Source: Lachnospiraceae bacterium (lineage in GTDB: Bacteria > Bacillota > Clostridia > Lachnospirales > Lachnospiraceae). From it: DNA of 64,000 bases. A program made the position numbers and the translations under genes. Shown piece after piece: positions 41,116 to 50,177 of the stretch. Location: the NCBI GenBank assembly GCA_900766915.1, contig CAAFXE010000353.1:1-64000 (forward strand). Direction: 5' to 3'. The notes below the pieces were generated by a model, which was not told where the DNA came from, searched no databases, and was given only the letters and a program-made list of their open reading frames with translations. Position 1 is the first letter of the stretch. The number at the start of each line of letters is the position of its first letter.

Positions 41116-41957
41116 TGAAGGCGGCAGTCAATCGCATCATTCCATTCAGCAGTGTGGATGGACCGGGAAACCGTACAGCAGTGTTTTTACAGGGATGTAA
41201 TATCAACTGCAAATACTGTCACAATCCGGAAACAAGAGCATTATGTAAAAACTGTGGAGAATGTATCAAACAATGTCCGGCAGGAGCATTAAAAAAGGAC
41301 AGGTCAGGGAATCTTATTTATCTGAAAGAAAAGTGTGTGCAATGTGACACCTGTATTCATGTATGTCCCTGGGACAGCTCACCGAAAACAGAGCAGATGA
41401 CACCAGAGGATGTCTATGAAAAAGTCAGAAAACAGATTCCGTTTATCAGAGGACTGACCGTATCCGGCGGAGAATGTATGCTGCAGCCGGAATTTTTAGA
41501 AGAACTGTTTCTGTTAGCTAAAAAAGACGGCTTAAATACGATGATCGACAGCAATGGCACCATTCCTTTTTGGGAATATGAGACTCTTTTAGAGGTGACA
41601 GATGGGGTGATGCTGGATATCAAGGCTTTTAAAAATGAGGATCATCGCTACATTACTGATGCAGGAAATGATATCGTCCTGAAAAATGCGGCATATCTGG
41701 CAGAAAAAAAGAAATTATATGAAGTGAGAGCAGTCATTGTTCCCGATCTGTATGACACTACAGAAAGTGTTCGCCGGATGGGAGAATTCCTTCAGCCTTA
41801 TTTGAAATTTGGAGAATTCAGGATCAAGCTGATTGCTTTCCGGCCCATGGGGGTCAGGAAGACCTATGCACATCTTAAAGTGCCCGGGCAGGATTATATG
41901 AATGAGCTTGGAGATATCCTGAAAGCTTATGGATTTAAAGACATTATCATTATTTAA
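41115..41957 (+). CDS. yjjW: YjjW family glycyl radical enzyme activase (radical SAM)
   Basis: A 280-residue radical SAM protein that abstracts hydrogen from Gly474 of YjjI to form the radical. The SAM cluster ligands are C28-x3-C32-x2-C35 in GCNINCKYCHNPE. Two further ferredoxin-type [4Fe-4S] clusters are inserted: CKNCGECIKQCP and CVQCDTCIHVCP. TVSGGECMLQPEF is the GGE SAM-binding motif. The start codon overlaps the yjjI stop codon (TAATG), giving coupled translation and matched amounts. Family and partner are clear from order; the electron donor is unknown. Confidence 0.9.
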   Translation: MKAAVNRIIPFSSVDGPGNRTAVFLQGCNINCKYCHNPETRALCKNCGECIKQCPAGALKKDRSGNLIYLKEKCVQCDTCIHVCPWDSSPKTEQMTPEDVYEKVRKQIPFIRGLTVSGGECMLQPEFLEELFLLAKKDGLNTMIDSNGTIPFWEYETLLEVTDGVMLDIKAFKNEDHRYITDAGNDIVLKNAAYLAEKKKLYEVRAVIVPDLYDTTESVRRMGEFLQPYLKFGEFRIKLIAFRPMGVRKTYAHLKVPGQDYMNELGDILKAYGFKDIIII

Positions 41958-41974
41958 CGAAGGAGGGGCAAACC

Positions 41975-43516
41975 TTGGGTAGAGTGAGTCATATGGATGA
42001 AAGCACAGTGGTCATTTCCATGAAGGACATTGTGAAGAAATTTGGTGATTTTACAGCAAATGATCACATCAATCTGACTGTTCACAAGGGAGAAGTACAT
42101 GCAATCTTAGGAGAGAACGGGGCGGGAAAAAGTACCCTGATGAATGTACTTTGTGGACTTTATAAGCCTACAAGCGGCCAGATTTATATGAATGGAAAAG
42201 AAGTAAACTTTTCCAGTCCCAAAGATGCCATTGATATGGGAATTGGTATGGTTCATCAGCATTTTATGCTGATTCAGCCATTTACTGTAACTGAAAATAT
42301 CATTCTCGGAGTAGAACCAACCAAAGGACTGGTGGTAGATAAAAAGTCAGCCAGAGAAAAGGTACTGGAGCTGTCCGAGCGCTATAATATGAAAATCGAT
42401 CCGGATGCAAAGATCGAGGATATTTCCGTAGGCATGCAGCAGCGTGTGGAAATTCTGAAAGTTCTGTACAGAGGTGCGGATATCCTGATTTTGGATGAAC
42501 CTACAGCGTCCTTAACACCACAGGAGATCGAAGGCCTGATGGAAATCATCCAGCATCTGACGGCAGATGGAAAGAGTATTATTTTAATTACACATAAGTT
42601 AAAAGAGATCACAGCATCTTCGGATCAGTGTACGATCATCCGTCAGGGAAAATATATTGATACTGTAAAAGTAGAAGAAGTCAACGAAAATGAACTGGCA
42701 GCCATGATGGTTGGAAGGGATGTCAATTTCCGTGTGGAAAAGACGGAACAGGAGGCCGGAGAGGTTGTATTGGAAGTTCATAATATCCATGCAAAAGATT
42801 ATCGAGGAGTAGAAATTTTAAAGGGTCTTAATCTGACAGTAAAACGAGGAGAGATCGTTGGTCTGGCCGGAGTAGATGGAAATGGACAGACGGAGCTGGT
42901 AGAAATCTTAACAGGACTTCGAAAAGCAGATCAGGGAGAGGTAAAGATTCTTGGCAAAGATGTATTTAATGCAACACCAAAGCAGACTTTTGATGCAGGA
43001 ATCTCCAGTATTCCTGCAGACCGTCAGAAACATGGTCTGATCCTGGAATTTTCCAATGAAGACAATATGATCCTGCAGCATTATAATGAAGAGCCTTATG
43101 CAAAAGGCGGATTTTATAACAGAAAAGCGATTCGAAGCCATGCGTCAGAGCTTATGGGAAAATTTGATATCCGTCCAAGAGGTACAGAAGGAGCTCCTTC
43201 CGGTAATCTTTCCGGCGGAAATCAGCAGAAGGTCATCATTGCCCGTGAGGTCTCCAATGATAAAGACCTTTTGATTGCGGTAAATCCAACACGAGGTCTG
43301 GATGTCGGTGCTATCGAGCTTGTGCATAAGCATCTGGTAGATTTAAGAAACAGCAATCATGCCGTTCTTTTGGTTTCCTTTGAATTGGATGAGATCATGA
43401 GCCTCTCAGATCGTATCGAAGTTATCTTTGATGGCCAGATTACAGGAACTGTAGCAGGAAAAGATGCGGATGAAAAAGAATTAGGATACTTAATGGCAGG
43501 AGGAAAGAACGCATGA
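41975..43516 (+). CDS. Nucleoside ABC transporter, ATP-binding protein (two cassettes)
   Basis: A 513-residue ATPase with two tandem cassettes (NupA/YufO or RbsA-like). The first has Walker A LGENGAGKSTLMN, signature SVGMQQRVEIL and Walker B ILILDEPTASL. The second has a degenerate Walker A (GVDGNGQTELVE) and signature LSGGNQQKVIIAREV, so probably only one site hydrolyses ATP, as in related sugar and nucleoside importers. The TTG start at 41975 is supported by AGGAGGGG nine bases upstream; an ATG six codons later has no comparable site. Its end overlaps the first permease gene by four bases (ATGA). Confidence 0.93.
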   Translation: MGRVSHMDESTVVISMKDIVKKFGDFTANDHINLTVHKGEVHAILGENGAGKSTLMNVLCGLYKPTSGQIYMNGKEVNFSSPKDAIDMGIGMVHQHFMLIQPFTVTENIILGVEPTKGLVVDKKSAREKVLELSERYNMKIDPDAKIEDISVGMQQRVEILKVLYRGADILILDEPTASLTPQEIEGLMEIIQHLTADGKSIILITHKLKEITASSDQCTIIRQGKYIDTVKVEEVNENELAAMMVGRDVNFRVEKTEQEAGEVVLEVHNIHAKDYRGVEILKGLNLTVKRGEIVGLAGVDGNGQTELVEILTGLRKADQGEVKILGKDVFNATPKQTFDAGISSIPADRQKHGLILEFSNEDNMILQHYNEEPYAKGGFYNRKAIRSHASELMGKFDIRPRGTEGAPSGNLSGGNQQKVIIAREVSNDKDLLIAVNPTRGLDVGAIELVHKHLVDLRNSNHAVLLVSFELDEIMSLSDRIEVIFDGQITGTVAGKDADEKELGYLMAGGKNA

Positions 43517-44574
43517 GTAAGATGAAAAAAATATTTGAGTCCAATGTGCTTTATACCGTCATTGCCATTGTCATCGGATTTTTGATCGGAGCAATCTTCC
43601 TTGCAGCAGCAGGAATCAGTCCGGCAGTGGCTTATGGAAAGCTTTTAGATGGAGTATTTGGAAAGCCTAAATTTATGATCTGGACACTGGTTTATGCCAG
43701 TCCATTGATCTTCACCGGATTAAGTGTCGCTTTTTCTCTTCGTACCGGTGTATTTAATATCGGTGCGGAGGGACAGTTTGTAGTAGGTTCCATGGCAGCC
43801 TGTGCCTGTGGTATTCTCTTAAAGCTTCCTCCTGTGCTTCACGCCATTGTATGTGTGCTGGCAGCAGCGGCAGCCGGAATGATCTGGTCTTCTCTGGTGG
43901 GACTTTTGAAAGTAAAAAGAGGAATTCATGAAGTGCTTTCCTTTATCATGTTTAACTGGATCGCATTTTACTTATCAAATTTCCTTGTAAATACAGCAAC
44001 TCTTCACAAAGAAGGAAGCGGGGAAGCAACCAAGGATGTTCTTGAAACGGCAAGAATTTTATTCCCGGAAGGAATTTTAAAGGCACTTGACTGTAAAAGT
44101 GCCAACTGGGGATTTGTTCTGGCTGTTGTGATTGCAGTCATCATGTGGGTGATCATTGAAAAGACGACCCTTGGATATCAGTTAAAAGCAGTTGGTTTTA
44201 ATAAAGATGCTGCAACCTTTGGCGGTATCAATTCCAATAAATCCATTCTGACAGCCATGGGAATTTCCGGTGCTTTAGCAGGAATCGGCGGCGCAGTTCA
44301 GGTGTTGGGAATGTCTGCACGTATCAGTCAGTTTGCTGGGCAGGAAGGCTATGGATTCCAGGGAATCACTGTTGCCCTGATTGCAGGCTCTAACCCCATT
44401 GGATGTATTTTCGCAGGAATTTTCTATGGTGCTATGAAATATGGCGGTGCGAAGCTTACGATGGTAGGTGCTCCGGATGAAGTCATTGACATCATTATGG
44501 GATGTGTCATCATTTTCATCGCAATTTCAGGCGTATTTAAAGAAATCTTCACCAAAAAGTTAAAGAGAAGATAG
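43513..44574 (+). CDS. Nucleoside ABC transporter permease 1
   Basis: A 353-residue inner-membrane permease of the LivH/RbsC-like superfamily (NupB/YufP type) with about nine to ten hydrophobic segments. The segments TGLSVAFSLRTGVFNIGAEGQFV (first contact region) and NKSILTAMGISGALAGIGGAVQVLGM are characteristic of nucleoside permeases. It starts within the ATPase stop codon (ATGA overlap). It forms a heterodimer with the next gene product. Confidence 0.92.
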   Translation: MSKMKKIFESNVLYTVIAIVIGFLIGAIFLAAAGISPAVAYGKLLDGVFGKPKFMIWTLVYASPLIFTGLSVAFSLRTGVFNIGAEGQFVVGSMAACACGILLKLPPVLHAIVCVLAAAAAGMIWSSLVGLLKVKRGIHEVLSFIMFNWIAFYLSNFLVNTATLHKEGSGEATKDVLETARILFPEGILKALDCKSANWGFVLAVVIAVIMWVIIEKTTLGYQLKAVGFNKDAATFGGINSNKSILTAMGISGALAGIGGAVQVLGMSARISQFAGQEGYGFQGITVALIAGSNPIGCIFAGIFYGAMKYGGAKLTMVGAPDEVIDIIMGCVIIFIAISGVFKEIFTKKLKRR

Positions 44575-44586
44575 GAGGAGAAGTGA

Positions 44587-45519
44587 ATGGATAGTTTTAT
44601 CAGTAATTTAGGACTTTTAATCAATGCAACTTTAGTTGCGACCCCTCCGCTTCTGCTTGCAGCAATTGGCTCCTGTTTTTCAGAACGAAGCGGTGTTGTA
44701 AACCTGGGAATCGAAGGAATGATGACCTTCGGTGCTTTTATCGGTGCAGCCATCGGCCTTGTGGTACACAATGGATGGATTGCCTTTCTGGCAGGCGGAC
44801 TGGCTGGAGCAGTTCTTGCCACGATCCATGCAGTGGTATGTATTCAGTTCCATGCCGACCAGACCATTGCCGGTACAGCGATTAATTTCATCGGACCCGG
44901 TCTTGCCCTGTTTTTGTGCAAAGCAATTTTCGGTTCTACCGATACGCCGCCTCTGGCAATTTCAGATAAGCTTCCAAAGTTATTTGAAGGCGTATTTCCG
45001 GCTGGATCCTTCTGGGGAAATATATTAAATGTGTATACGGTAGCGTATCTGGTATTTGTATTTGCAGCCATTGCAGTATTTATCTTTTATAAAACAAAAT
45101 TTGGCAGCCATCTTCGGGCGGTGGGAGAACATCCGGAGGCATGTGAATCTTTGGGAATCAGCGTTTACGCAGTGCGCTATATCTGCGTAATCTTTTCCGG
45201 CTTTATGGCTGGTCTGGGCGGTGCCTTTGTAACCGTTGCAACCATCAACCAGTTCCGTCCAAGTGTTATCGTAGGACAGGGATTCATTGCCATTGCAGCA
45301 GTCATTTTCGGTAAATTCTCTCCGGGCGGAGCAGCCAGGGCCTGTCTGCTTTTTGGATTTTGCAGTGGTGTAAAATCCATATTAAGTATGAATCATGTCA
45401 TCGACCCGAATATTATTTCCATGATTCCGTACATTGTAACAATCGTTGCCCTGATTCTGTTTGTAGGAAAAGCACATACACCTGCAGCAAACGGCAAGCC
45501 ATTTACCAAGTCAAAATAA
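44587..45519 (+). CDS. Nucleoside ABC transporter permease 2
   Basis: A 310-residue permease, partner of the previous one (NupC/YufQ type), with about eight hydrophobic segments. SCFSERSGVVNLGIEGMMTFGAF and YVRYICVIFSGFMAGLGGAFV-like segments (exact reading AVRYICVIFSGFMAGLGG) mark the family. AGGAGAAGTGA precedes the ATG. A hairpin follows it, before the intracellular salvage enzymes begin. Confidence 0.92.
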   Translation: MDSFISNLGLLINATLVATPPLLLAAIGSCFSERSGVVNLGIEGMMTFGAFIGAAIGLVVHNGWIAFLAGGLAGAVLATIHAVVCIQFHADQTIAGTAINFIGPGLALFLCKAIFGSTDTPPLAISDKLPKLFEGVFPAGSFWGNILNVYTVAYLVFVFAAIAVFIFYKTKFGSHLRAVGEHPEACESLGISVYAVRYICVIFSGFMAGLGGAFVTVATINQFRPSVIVGQGFIAIAAVIFGKFSPGGAARACLLFGFCSGVKSILSMNHVIDPNIISMIPYIVTIVALILFVGKAHTPAANGKPFTKSK

Positions 45520-45527
45520 GAAATGAA

Positions 45528-45558
45528 AACGGTATCCGGAATGTGCTCGGATACCGTT
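45528..45558 (+). promoter_or_regulatory. Intra-operon hairpin between transporter and enzyme genes
   Basis: AACGGTATCCG and CGGATACCGTT are perfect 11-base arms with a 9-base loop, followed by CTTTG. The weak T-run suggests partial termination or RNA processing, separating expression of transporter and enzyme genes. Confidence 0.65.
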
Positions 45559-45591
45559 CTTTGAAAAAATAAAAATATAGGAGAAATCAAT

Positions 45592-46299
45592 ATGTCAATT
45601 CCAACACCTCATATCAATGCAAAAAAAGGAGATTTTGCAAAAACAGTTTTAATGCCGGGAGATCCGCTTCGTGCAAAATATATCGCAGAAACCTACCTGG
45701 AAAATCCAAGACTCGTAACAAGCGTAAGAAACATGCTGGGATATACGGGAACCTATCATGGAAAAGAAATCTCTGTTATGGGAGGCGGTATGGGAATGCC
45801 TTCTGTCGGAATTTATTCTTATGAACTTTTTAACTTTTATGATGTAGACCAGATCATCAGAATCGGTTCTGCAGGAGCCCTGCAGGATGACCTTGATCTG
45901 ATGGATATCGTCATCGGAATGGGAGCATGTACAGATTCTGATTATGTGAGACAGTTCCACCTTCCGGGACATTATGCACCGATTGCAGATTACGGACTGA
46001 TGCAAAAAGCCATTGAAACAGCGAAGATGCAGGGAACAAAAGTTGTGGTGGGCAATGTTCTTTCCTCCGATGTATTTTATAACGCAGACGCAACAGTGAA
46101 CCAGAGATGGAAGGATATGGGAGTTCTGTGTGTGGAGATGGAAGCAGCTGCTCTTTATATGAATGCAGTGAAAGCCAAAAAGAAAGCACTCTGTATGCTG
46201 ACTATCTCTGACCATATTTTCAAAGGTGTGGAAATGGATTCCGAAAAACGACAGACCGGTTTTGGAAAAATGATGGAAATTGCACTGGAATTAGCATAA
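45592..46299 (+). CDS. deoD: Purine nucleoside phosphorylase, DeoD type
   Basis: A 235-residue hexameric NP-I phosphorylase that cleaves purine (deoxy)ribonucleosides with phosphate. [46 protein letters not shown] and [10 protein letters not shown] are present, and ISDHIFKG holds the catalytic Asp of the DeoD group. TAGGAG precedes the ATG. It is followed by deoC after 13 bases. It feeds ribose-1-phosphate and deoxyribose-1-phosphate to DeoB. Confidence 0.95.
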   Translation: MSIPTPHINAKKGDFAKTVLMPGDPLRAKYIAETYLENPRLVTSVRNMLGYTGTYHGKEISVMGGGMGMPSVGIYSYELFNFYDVDQIIRIGSAGALQDDLDLMDIVIGMGACTDSDYVRQFHLPGHYAPIADYGLMQKAIETAKMQGTKVVVGNVLSSDVFYNADATVNQRWKDMGVLCVEMEAAALYMNAVKAKKKALCMLTISDHIFKGVEMDSEKRQTGFGKMMEIALELA

Positions 46300-46312
46300 T
46301 AGGAGAAGAGCA

Positions 46313-46978
46313 ATGAAAGCAAAGGAAATATTAAAGCATGTAGATCATACTTTATTAACACAGACAGCGACCTGGGAAGAAATCAGACAGATTCTGGATG
46401 ATGCTATGAAATATGAAACAGCTTCTGCCTGCATTCCGCCTTCTTATGTGGCCCAGGCAAAAGAGTATGTGGGAGACAAGCTTCCAATCTGTACAGTCAT
46501 TGGCTTTCCAAACGGATATATGACAACAGCTGTCAAGGAGTTTGAAACAAAGGATGCCATTGCAAATGGAGCGGATGAGATCGATATGGTCATTAACATT
46601 GGGTGGCTGAAGGATAAAAAATATGATCTTCTTGAAAATGAAATCCGTACACTAAAGGAAGCCTGCGGGCATAAAATATTAAAGGTTATTATTGAAACCT
46701 GTCTTCTGACTGAAGAAGAAAAAATTAAAATGTGTGAAATTGTAACAGCAGCAGGAGCTGACTATATTAAAACTTCTACAGGTTTTTCCAAGGCAGGGGC
46801 AACCTTTGAAGATATTGAGCTTTTTGCAAAGCATATTGGACTCAATGTAAAAATGAAGGCTGCCGGAGGAATTGCTTCCATGGAGGACGCTAATAAATTT
46901 TTAGAGCTGGGGGCAGACCGTCTTGGAACAAGCAGAATCATTAAGCTTGTAAAAAATGAAGAGGCAGTCGGATACTAG
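46313..46978 (+). CDS. deoC: Deoxyribose-phosphate aldolase
   Basis: A 221-residue class I aldolase that splits 2-deoxyribose-5-phosphate into glyceraldehyde-3-phosphate and acetaldehyde. The Schiff-base lysine is in [15 protein letters not shown]; the start [15 protein letters not shown] and the [13 protein letters not shown] strand, and the C-terminal [12 protein letters not shown] with a second conserved Lys, are all intact. Length is that of the short DeoC group. Its acetaldehyde product could connect to the unknown chemistry of YjjI in the same operon. AGGAGAAGAG precedes the ATG. Confidence 0.95.
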   Translation: MKAKEILKHVDHTLLTQTATWEEIRQILDDAMKYETASACIPPSYVAQAKEYVGDKLPICTVIGFPNGYMTTAVKEFETKDAIANGADEIDMVINIGWLKDKKYDLLENEIRTLKEACGHKILKVIIETCLLTEEEKIKMCEIVTAAGADYIKTSTGFSKAGATFEDIELFAKHIGLNVKMKAAGGIASMEDANKFLELGADRLGTSRIIKLVKNEEAVGY

Positions 46979-46987
46979 GAGAAGGCT

Positions 46988-47410
46988 ATGCTGAATAAAG
47001 AAATGATTGAAGAGCTGATTGAAATTGCTGTGGATATGACAAAGATGTCCTACAGTCCTTATTCTCATTTCAGAGTAGGTGCTGCACTTCTGGCAAAAAA
47101 CGGTCAGATCTATACAGGATGTAATATTGAAAATGCGGGATATACCCCTTCTAACTGCGCAGAACGCACTGCTTTTTTTAAGGCAGTCAGTGAGGGCGTG
47201 AAAGAATTCCGGGCAATTGCTGTAGTTGGAGGTCCTCATGGGGAATTAAAGCAGCTGACAGCCCCGTGCGGTGTATGCCGGCAGGTGATGATGGAGTTTT
47301 GTGATCCAAAAACTTTTCAGATCATTATGGCAACAGATAAAGAAAATTATCAGGTGATGAGCCTGGAGGAATTACTTCCTATGGGGTTTGGTCCAAGGGA
47401 CCTTGCATAA
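46988..47410 (+). CDS. cdd: Cytidine deaminase
   Basis: A 140-residue tetrameric zinc enzyme converting (deoxy)cytidine to (deoxy)uridine, which Udp then cleaves. Zinc ligands are Cys in [10 protein letters not shown] (C-A-E with the catalytic Glu) and the two Cys in [24 protein letters not shown] is the substrate loop. Length is normal for the homotetrameric type. TAGGAGAAGGCT precedes the ATG, nine bases after the deoC stop. Confidence 0.95.
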   Translation: MLNKEMIEELIEIAVDMTKMSYSPYSHFRVGAALLAKNGQIYTGCNIENAGYTPSNCAERTAFFKAVSEGVKEFRAIAVVGGPHGELKQLTAPCGVCRQVMMEFCDPKTFQIIMATDKENYQVMSLEELLPMGFGPRDLA

Positions 47411-47433
47411 TCGGAAAGGATTTGAGGCATAGT

Positions 47434-48624
47434 ATGAAAAAGATCAATCGTGTATTTGTAGTCGTTATGGACTCGCTTGGTGTGGGAGCCATGCCGGATG
47501 CCGGACAGTTTGGTGATGCCGGTGTAAATACCCTGGGGCATATTTGTGAGGCGGTAAATGGGTTAAAAATGCCGAATCTTAGGAAGCTTGGCATGGCAAA
47601 TGTGATCCCTTTAAAAAATGTACCTGCAGTAGAGAAACCTGTGGGATACTATGGAATCCTGAAAGAAAAAAGCAATGGAAAGGATACCATGACCGGGCAC
47701 TGGGAAATGATGGGCCTGGAGGTGACCACTCCATTTAAGACTTTTACAGATCATGGGTTTCCGCCGGAACTGATCAAAGAGCTGGAGGAGCGGACAGGAC
47801 GGAAGATCATTGGAAATAAAAGTGCCAGCGGTACGGAAATTCTGGATGAACTGGCGGAGGAAGAAATTGCTACGGGACATATGATTGTTTATACCTCTGC
47901 GGATTCCGTACTACAGATCTGTGGAAATGAAGAGACCTTTGGCCTGGAGGAGCTGTATCGCTGCTGCGAGATTGCCAGAGAGATCACTATGAAGGATGAG
48001 TGGAAGGTAGGCCGTGTCATTGCAAGACCATATATTGGCAAAAAGAAGGGCGAGTTTAAAAGAACCAGCAACCGTCATGACTATGCACTGAAACCTTATG
48101 GAAAAACGGCGTTGGATGCCTTAAAGGCAGCAGGGCTGGATGTAATCTCTGTAGGAAAGATCCGGGATATTTTTGACGGAGAAGGAATTACGGAAAGCTA
48201 TAAGTCAAAATCCTCTGTCCATGGTATGGAGCAGACCATAGAGCTTACAGGGAAGGACTTTCATGGATTATGTTTTGTAAATCTGGTTGATTTTGATGCC
48301 CTTTGGGGACATCGAAGAGATCCGAAAGGCTATGCAGAAGAAATTGAAAAATTCGATGAGAAGCTGGGAATTCTTTTGGATTGTTTAAAAGAAGATGATC
48401 TTTTGATCATTACGGCAGATCATGGAAATGATCCTACCTATACCGGAACAGACCATACAAGGGAGAAGGTACCGTTCCTGGCATATTCCAAATCCATGGA
48501 AGGGTCCGGAAAATTGCCGGAAGCAGATACCTTTGCCGTGATCGGAGCAACAGTGGCAGATATCTTCGGTGTGGAAATGCCGGAAGGAACCATTGGAAAC
48601 TCTATTTTGGAAAAATTATCCTGA
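47434..48624 (+). CDS. deoB: Phosphopentomutase
   Basis: A 396-residue Mn2+-dependent enzyme of the alkaline-phosphatase superfamily that converts (deoxy)ribose-1-phosphate to the 5-phosphate. [20 protein letters not shown] holds the first metal ligand; [14 protein letters not shown] carries the phospho-acceptor Thr; [19 protein letters not shown] supplies the remaining metal ligands. The ATG at 47434 is preferred, since GAGG lies six bases upstream; a TTG four codons earlier lies too near GGAAAGGA. Length is normal. Confidence 0.94.
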   Translation: MKKINRVFVVVMDSLGVGAMPDAGQFGDAGVNTLGHICEAVNGLKMPNLRKLGMANVIPLKNVPAVEKPVGYYGILKEKSNGKDTMTGHWEMMGLEVTTPFKTFTDHGFPPELIKELEERTGRKIIGNKSASGTEILDELAEEEIATGHMIVYTSADSVLQICGNEETFGLEELYRCCEIAREITMKDEWKVGRVIARPYIGKKKGEFKRTSNRHDYALKPYGKTALDALKAAGLDVISVGKIRDIFDGEGITESYKSKSSVHGMEQTIELTGKDFHGLCFVNLVDFDALWGHRRDPKGYAEEIEKFDEKLGILLDCLKEDDLLIITADHGNDPTYTGTDHTREKVPFLAYSKSMEGSGKLPEADTFAVIGATVADIFGVEMPEGTIGNSILEKLS

Positions 48625-48662
48625 GAGAAGAAAAAATCAAAAGAATACAACAGGGAGAAATC

Positions 48663-49280
48663 ATGGAAACCATTGTTATCGGAATTGCCGGAGGAACCGG
48701 TTCGGGAAAATCTACCTTTACCAATCGTTTAAAAGAAGAATTTAAGGATGAGGTTGCAGTCATTTATCACGATAATTACTACCGTGATCAGAGCCATATT
48801 ACCTTTGAGGAACGTAAAAAAACAAACTATGACCATCCGGATTCTATTGAAACAGAGCTTCTGATCGAGCATTTAAAGGAGCTTAAGAAAGGAAATGCAA
48901 TTCAGTGTCCGGTTTACGATTATTCGCAGCATAACCGTTCAGATCAGGTCATCACCATAGAGCCTAAAAGAGTCATCCTGTTGGAAGGTATTCTGGTTCT
49001 GGCAGATGAAAGACTGCGGGATCTCATTGATATCAAAGTATATGTAGAAGCAGATGCTGATGAACGGATTTTAAGAAGAGTTATCCGTGATGTCAAGGAG
49101 CGGGGACGTGACATTGAAGGTGTGGTGGAACAGTATTTAACGACTGTAAAACCGATGCATTACCTTTATGTGGAGCCTACCAGAAGCACTGCAGATATCG
49201 TGATCAACAGTGGAATGAATCCAATTGCATTTGAGCTGGTAAAGAATAGTATTCAAAACATATTGGAAACAAAATCATAA
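48663..49280 (+). CDS. udk: Uridine kinase
   Basis: A 205-residue P-loop kinase that phosphorylates uridine and cytidine to UMP and CMP, the salvage branch competing with Udp. Walker A is GIAGGTGSGKSTF (about residues 7-19); VIYHDNYYRDQS and PVYDYSQHNR are substrate-site segments, and RDVKERGRD is the lid. It is the last gene of the operon. GGGAGAAATC precedes the ATG, and a strong terminator follows. Confidence 0.95.
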   Translation: METIVIGIAGGTGSGKSTFTNRLKEEFKDEVAVIYHDNYYRDQSHITFEERKKTNYDHPDSIETELLIEHLKELKKGNAIQCPVYDYSQHNRSDQVITIEPKRVILLEGILVLADERLRDLIDIKVYVEADADERILRRVIRDVKERGRDIEGVVEQYLTTVKPMHYLYVEPTRSTADIVINSGMNPIAFELVKNSIQNILETKS

Positions 49281-49288
49281 TGAAAGAT

Positions 49289-49332
49289 AAAAGACGTCTC
49301 CGACCTTGAATGGTTCGGAAGACGTCTTTTTC
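49289..49332 (+). terminator. Terminator of the nucleoside operon
   Basis: AAAGACGTC-T-CCGACC pairs with GGTTCGG-A-AGACGTCTTT (one internal mismatch), followed by TTTTC. It ends the 12-gene operon and lies 11 bases before the convergent rRNA methyltransferase gene. Confidence 0.9.
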
Positions 49333-49342
49333 ATTCAGACAA

Positions 49343-50173
49343 TTACTTGCGTTTTCCAAGCTGCCAGAAAGCCACCGCACTGGCAGCTGCCACATTTAAG
49401 GAATCCACGCCGTGAGCCATGGGGATGCGGACCGTGTAATCGCAGGAAGCAATGGTAGAGGGGGCAAGTCCATCTCCCTCGCTGCCAAGGATGATGGCAA
49501 GCTTTTCTTCTGAAAGAAGATGAGGATCATCAATGGAGACACTGTCGTCTTTTAAAGCCATGGCAGCGGTTTTAAATCCGGATTGACGTAAGAAAGCCAT
49601 GCCAGAGGAAGCATAATCTGCAGACTGGCAATCGAGAAATGTCCATGGAATCTGAAATACAGTCCCCATGCTGACCCGGATGGAACGTCTGTAAAGAGGG
49701 TTGCTGCAGGAAGTGGTCAATAAGACCGCATCCATATGAAGAGCAGCGGCAGAACGGAAGATGGCTCCTACATTGGTAGGATTCATCACATTTTCCAAAA
49801 CGGCAATGCGTTTTGTCCCGGCACATACAGCTTCAACATCGGGAAGAAGTTTCCGTCGCATGGCACACAAGGCACCTCTGGTCAGTGCAAACCCGGTGAG
49901 CTTCGTCAACACATCAAAATCTGCTGTATAAATCGGGATATCCTTACAGCGCGTAACGATTTCTTTTGCTTCCCCGGTGATATGTTTTCTCTCCAGTAAA
50001 AGGGAAACGGGCTCATAGCCTGCATTCAAGGCGCGTTCAATGACCTTGGGACTTTCCGCAATGAATATTCCCTTTTCCGGCTCATGGCGGTTTAACAGCT
50101 GCCCTTCGGAAAGTCTGGCATAGACATCCAGCTGCGGTGCATCAAAATTTGTGATTTCTATAATATTAGACAT
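49343..50173 (-). CDS. TrmH/SpoU family RNA 2'-O-methyltransferase
   Basis: A 276-residue SPOUT methyltransferase. The three SPOUT motifs are visible: NPTNVGAIFRSAAAL (motif 1), LAIILGSEGDGL (motif 2) and IPMAHGVDSLNVAAASAVAF (motif 3), forming the knotted SAM site. The N-terminal domain (residues 1-110) is an L30e-like RNA-binding fold (FIAESPKVIERALNAGYEP). The target (rRNA or tRNA) cannot be stated. The start at 50173 follows AAGAGGTTAAGAAT on the minus strand. It lies five bases downstream of the AraC gene, so both are probably cotranscribed. Confidence 0.9.
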   Translation of the reverse strand: MSNIIEITNFDAPQLDVYARLSEGQLLNRHEPEKGIFIAESPKVIERALNAGYEPVSLLLERKHITGEAKEIVTRCKDIPIYTADFDVLTKLTGFALTRGALCAMRRKLLPDVEAVCAGTKRIAVLENVMNPTNVGAIFRSAAALHMDAVLLTTSCSNPLYRRSIRVSMGTVFQIPWTFLDCQSADYASSGMAFLRQSGFKTAAMALKDDSVSIDDPHLLSEEKLAIILGSEGDGLAPSTIASCDYTVRIPMAHGVDSLNVAAASAVAFWQLGKRK

Positions 50174-50177
50174 ATTC

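Noticed and set aside
45649..46215. 188-codon open frame on the minus strand within deoD
   Set aside because: Cys/His/Ser-rich composition typical of an antisense shadow of a well-defined gene.
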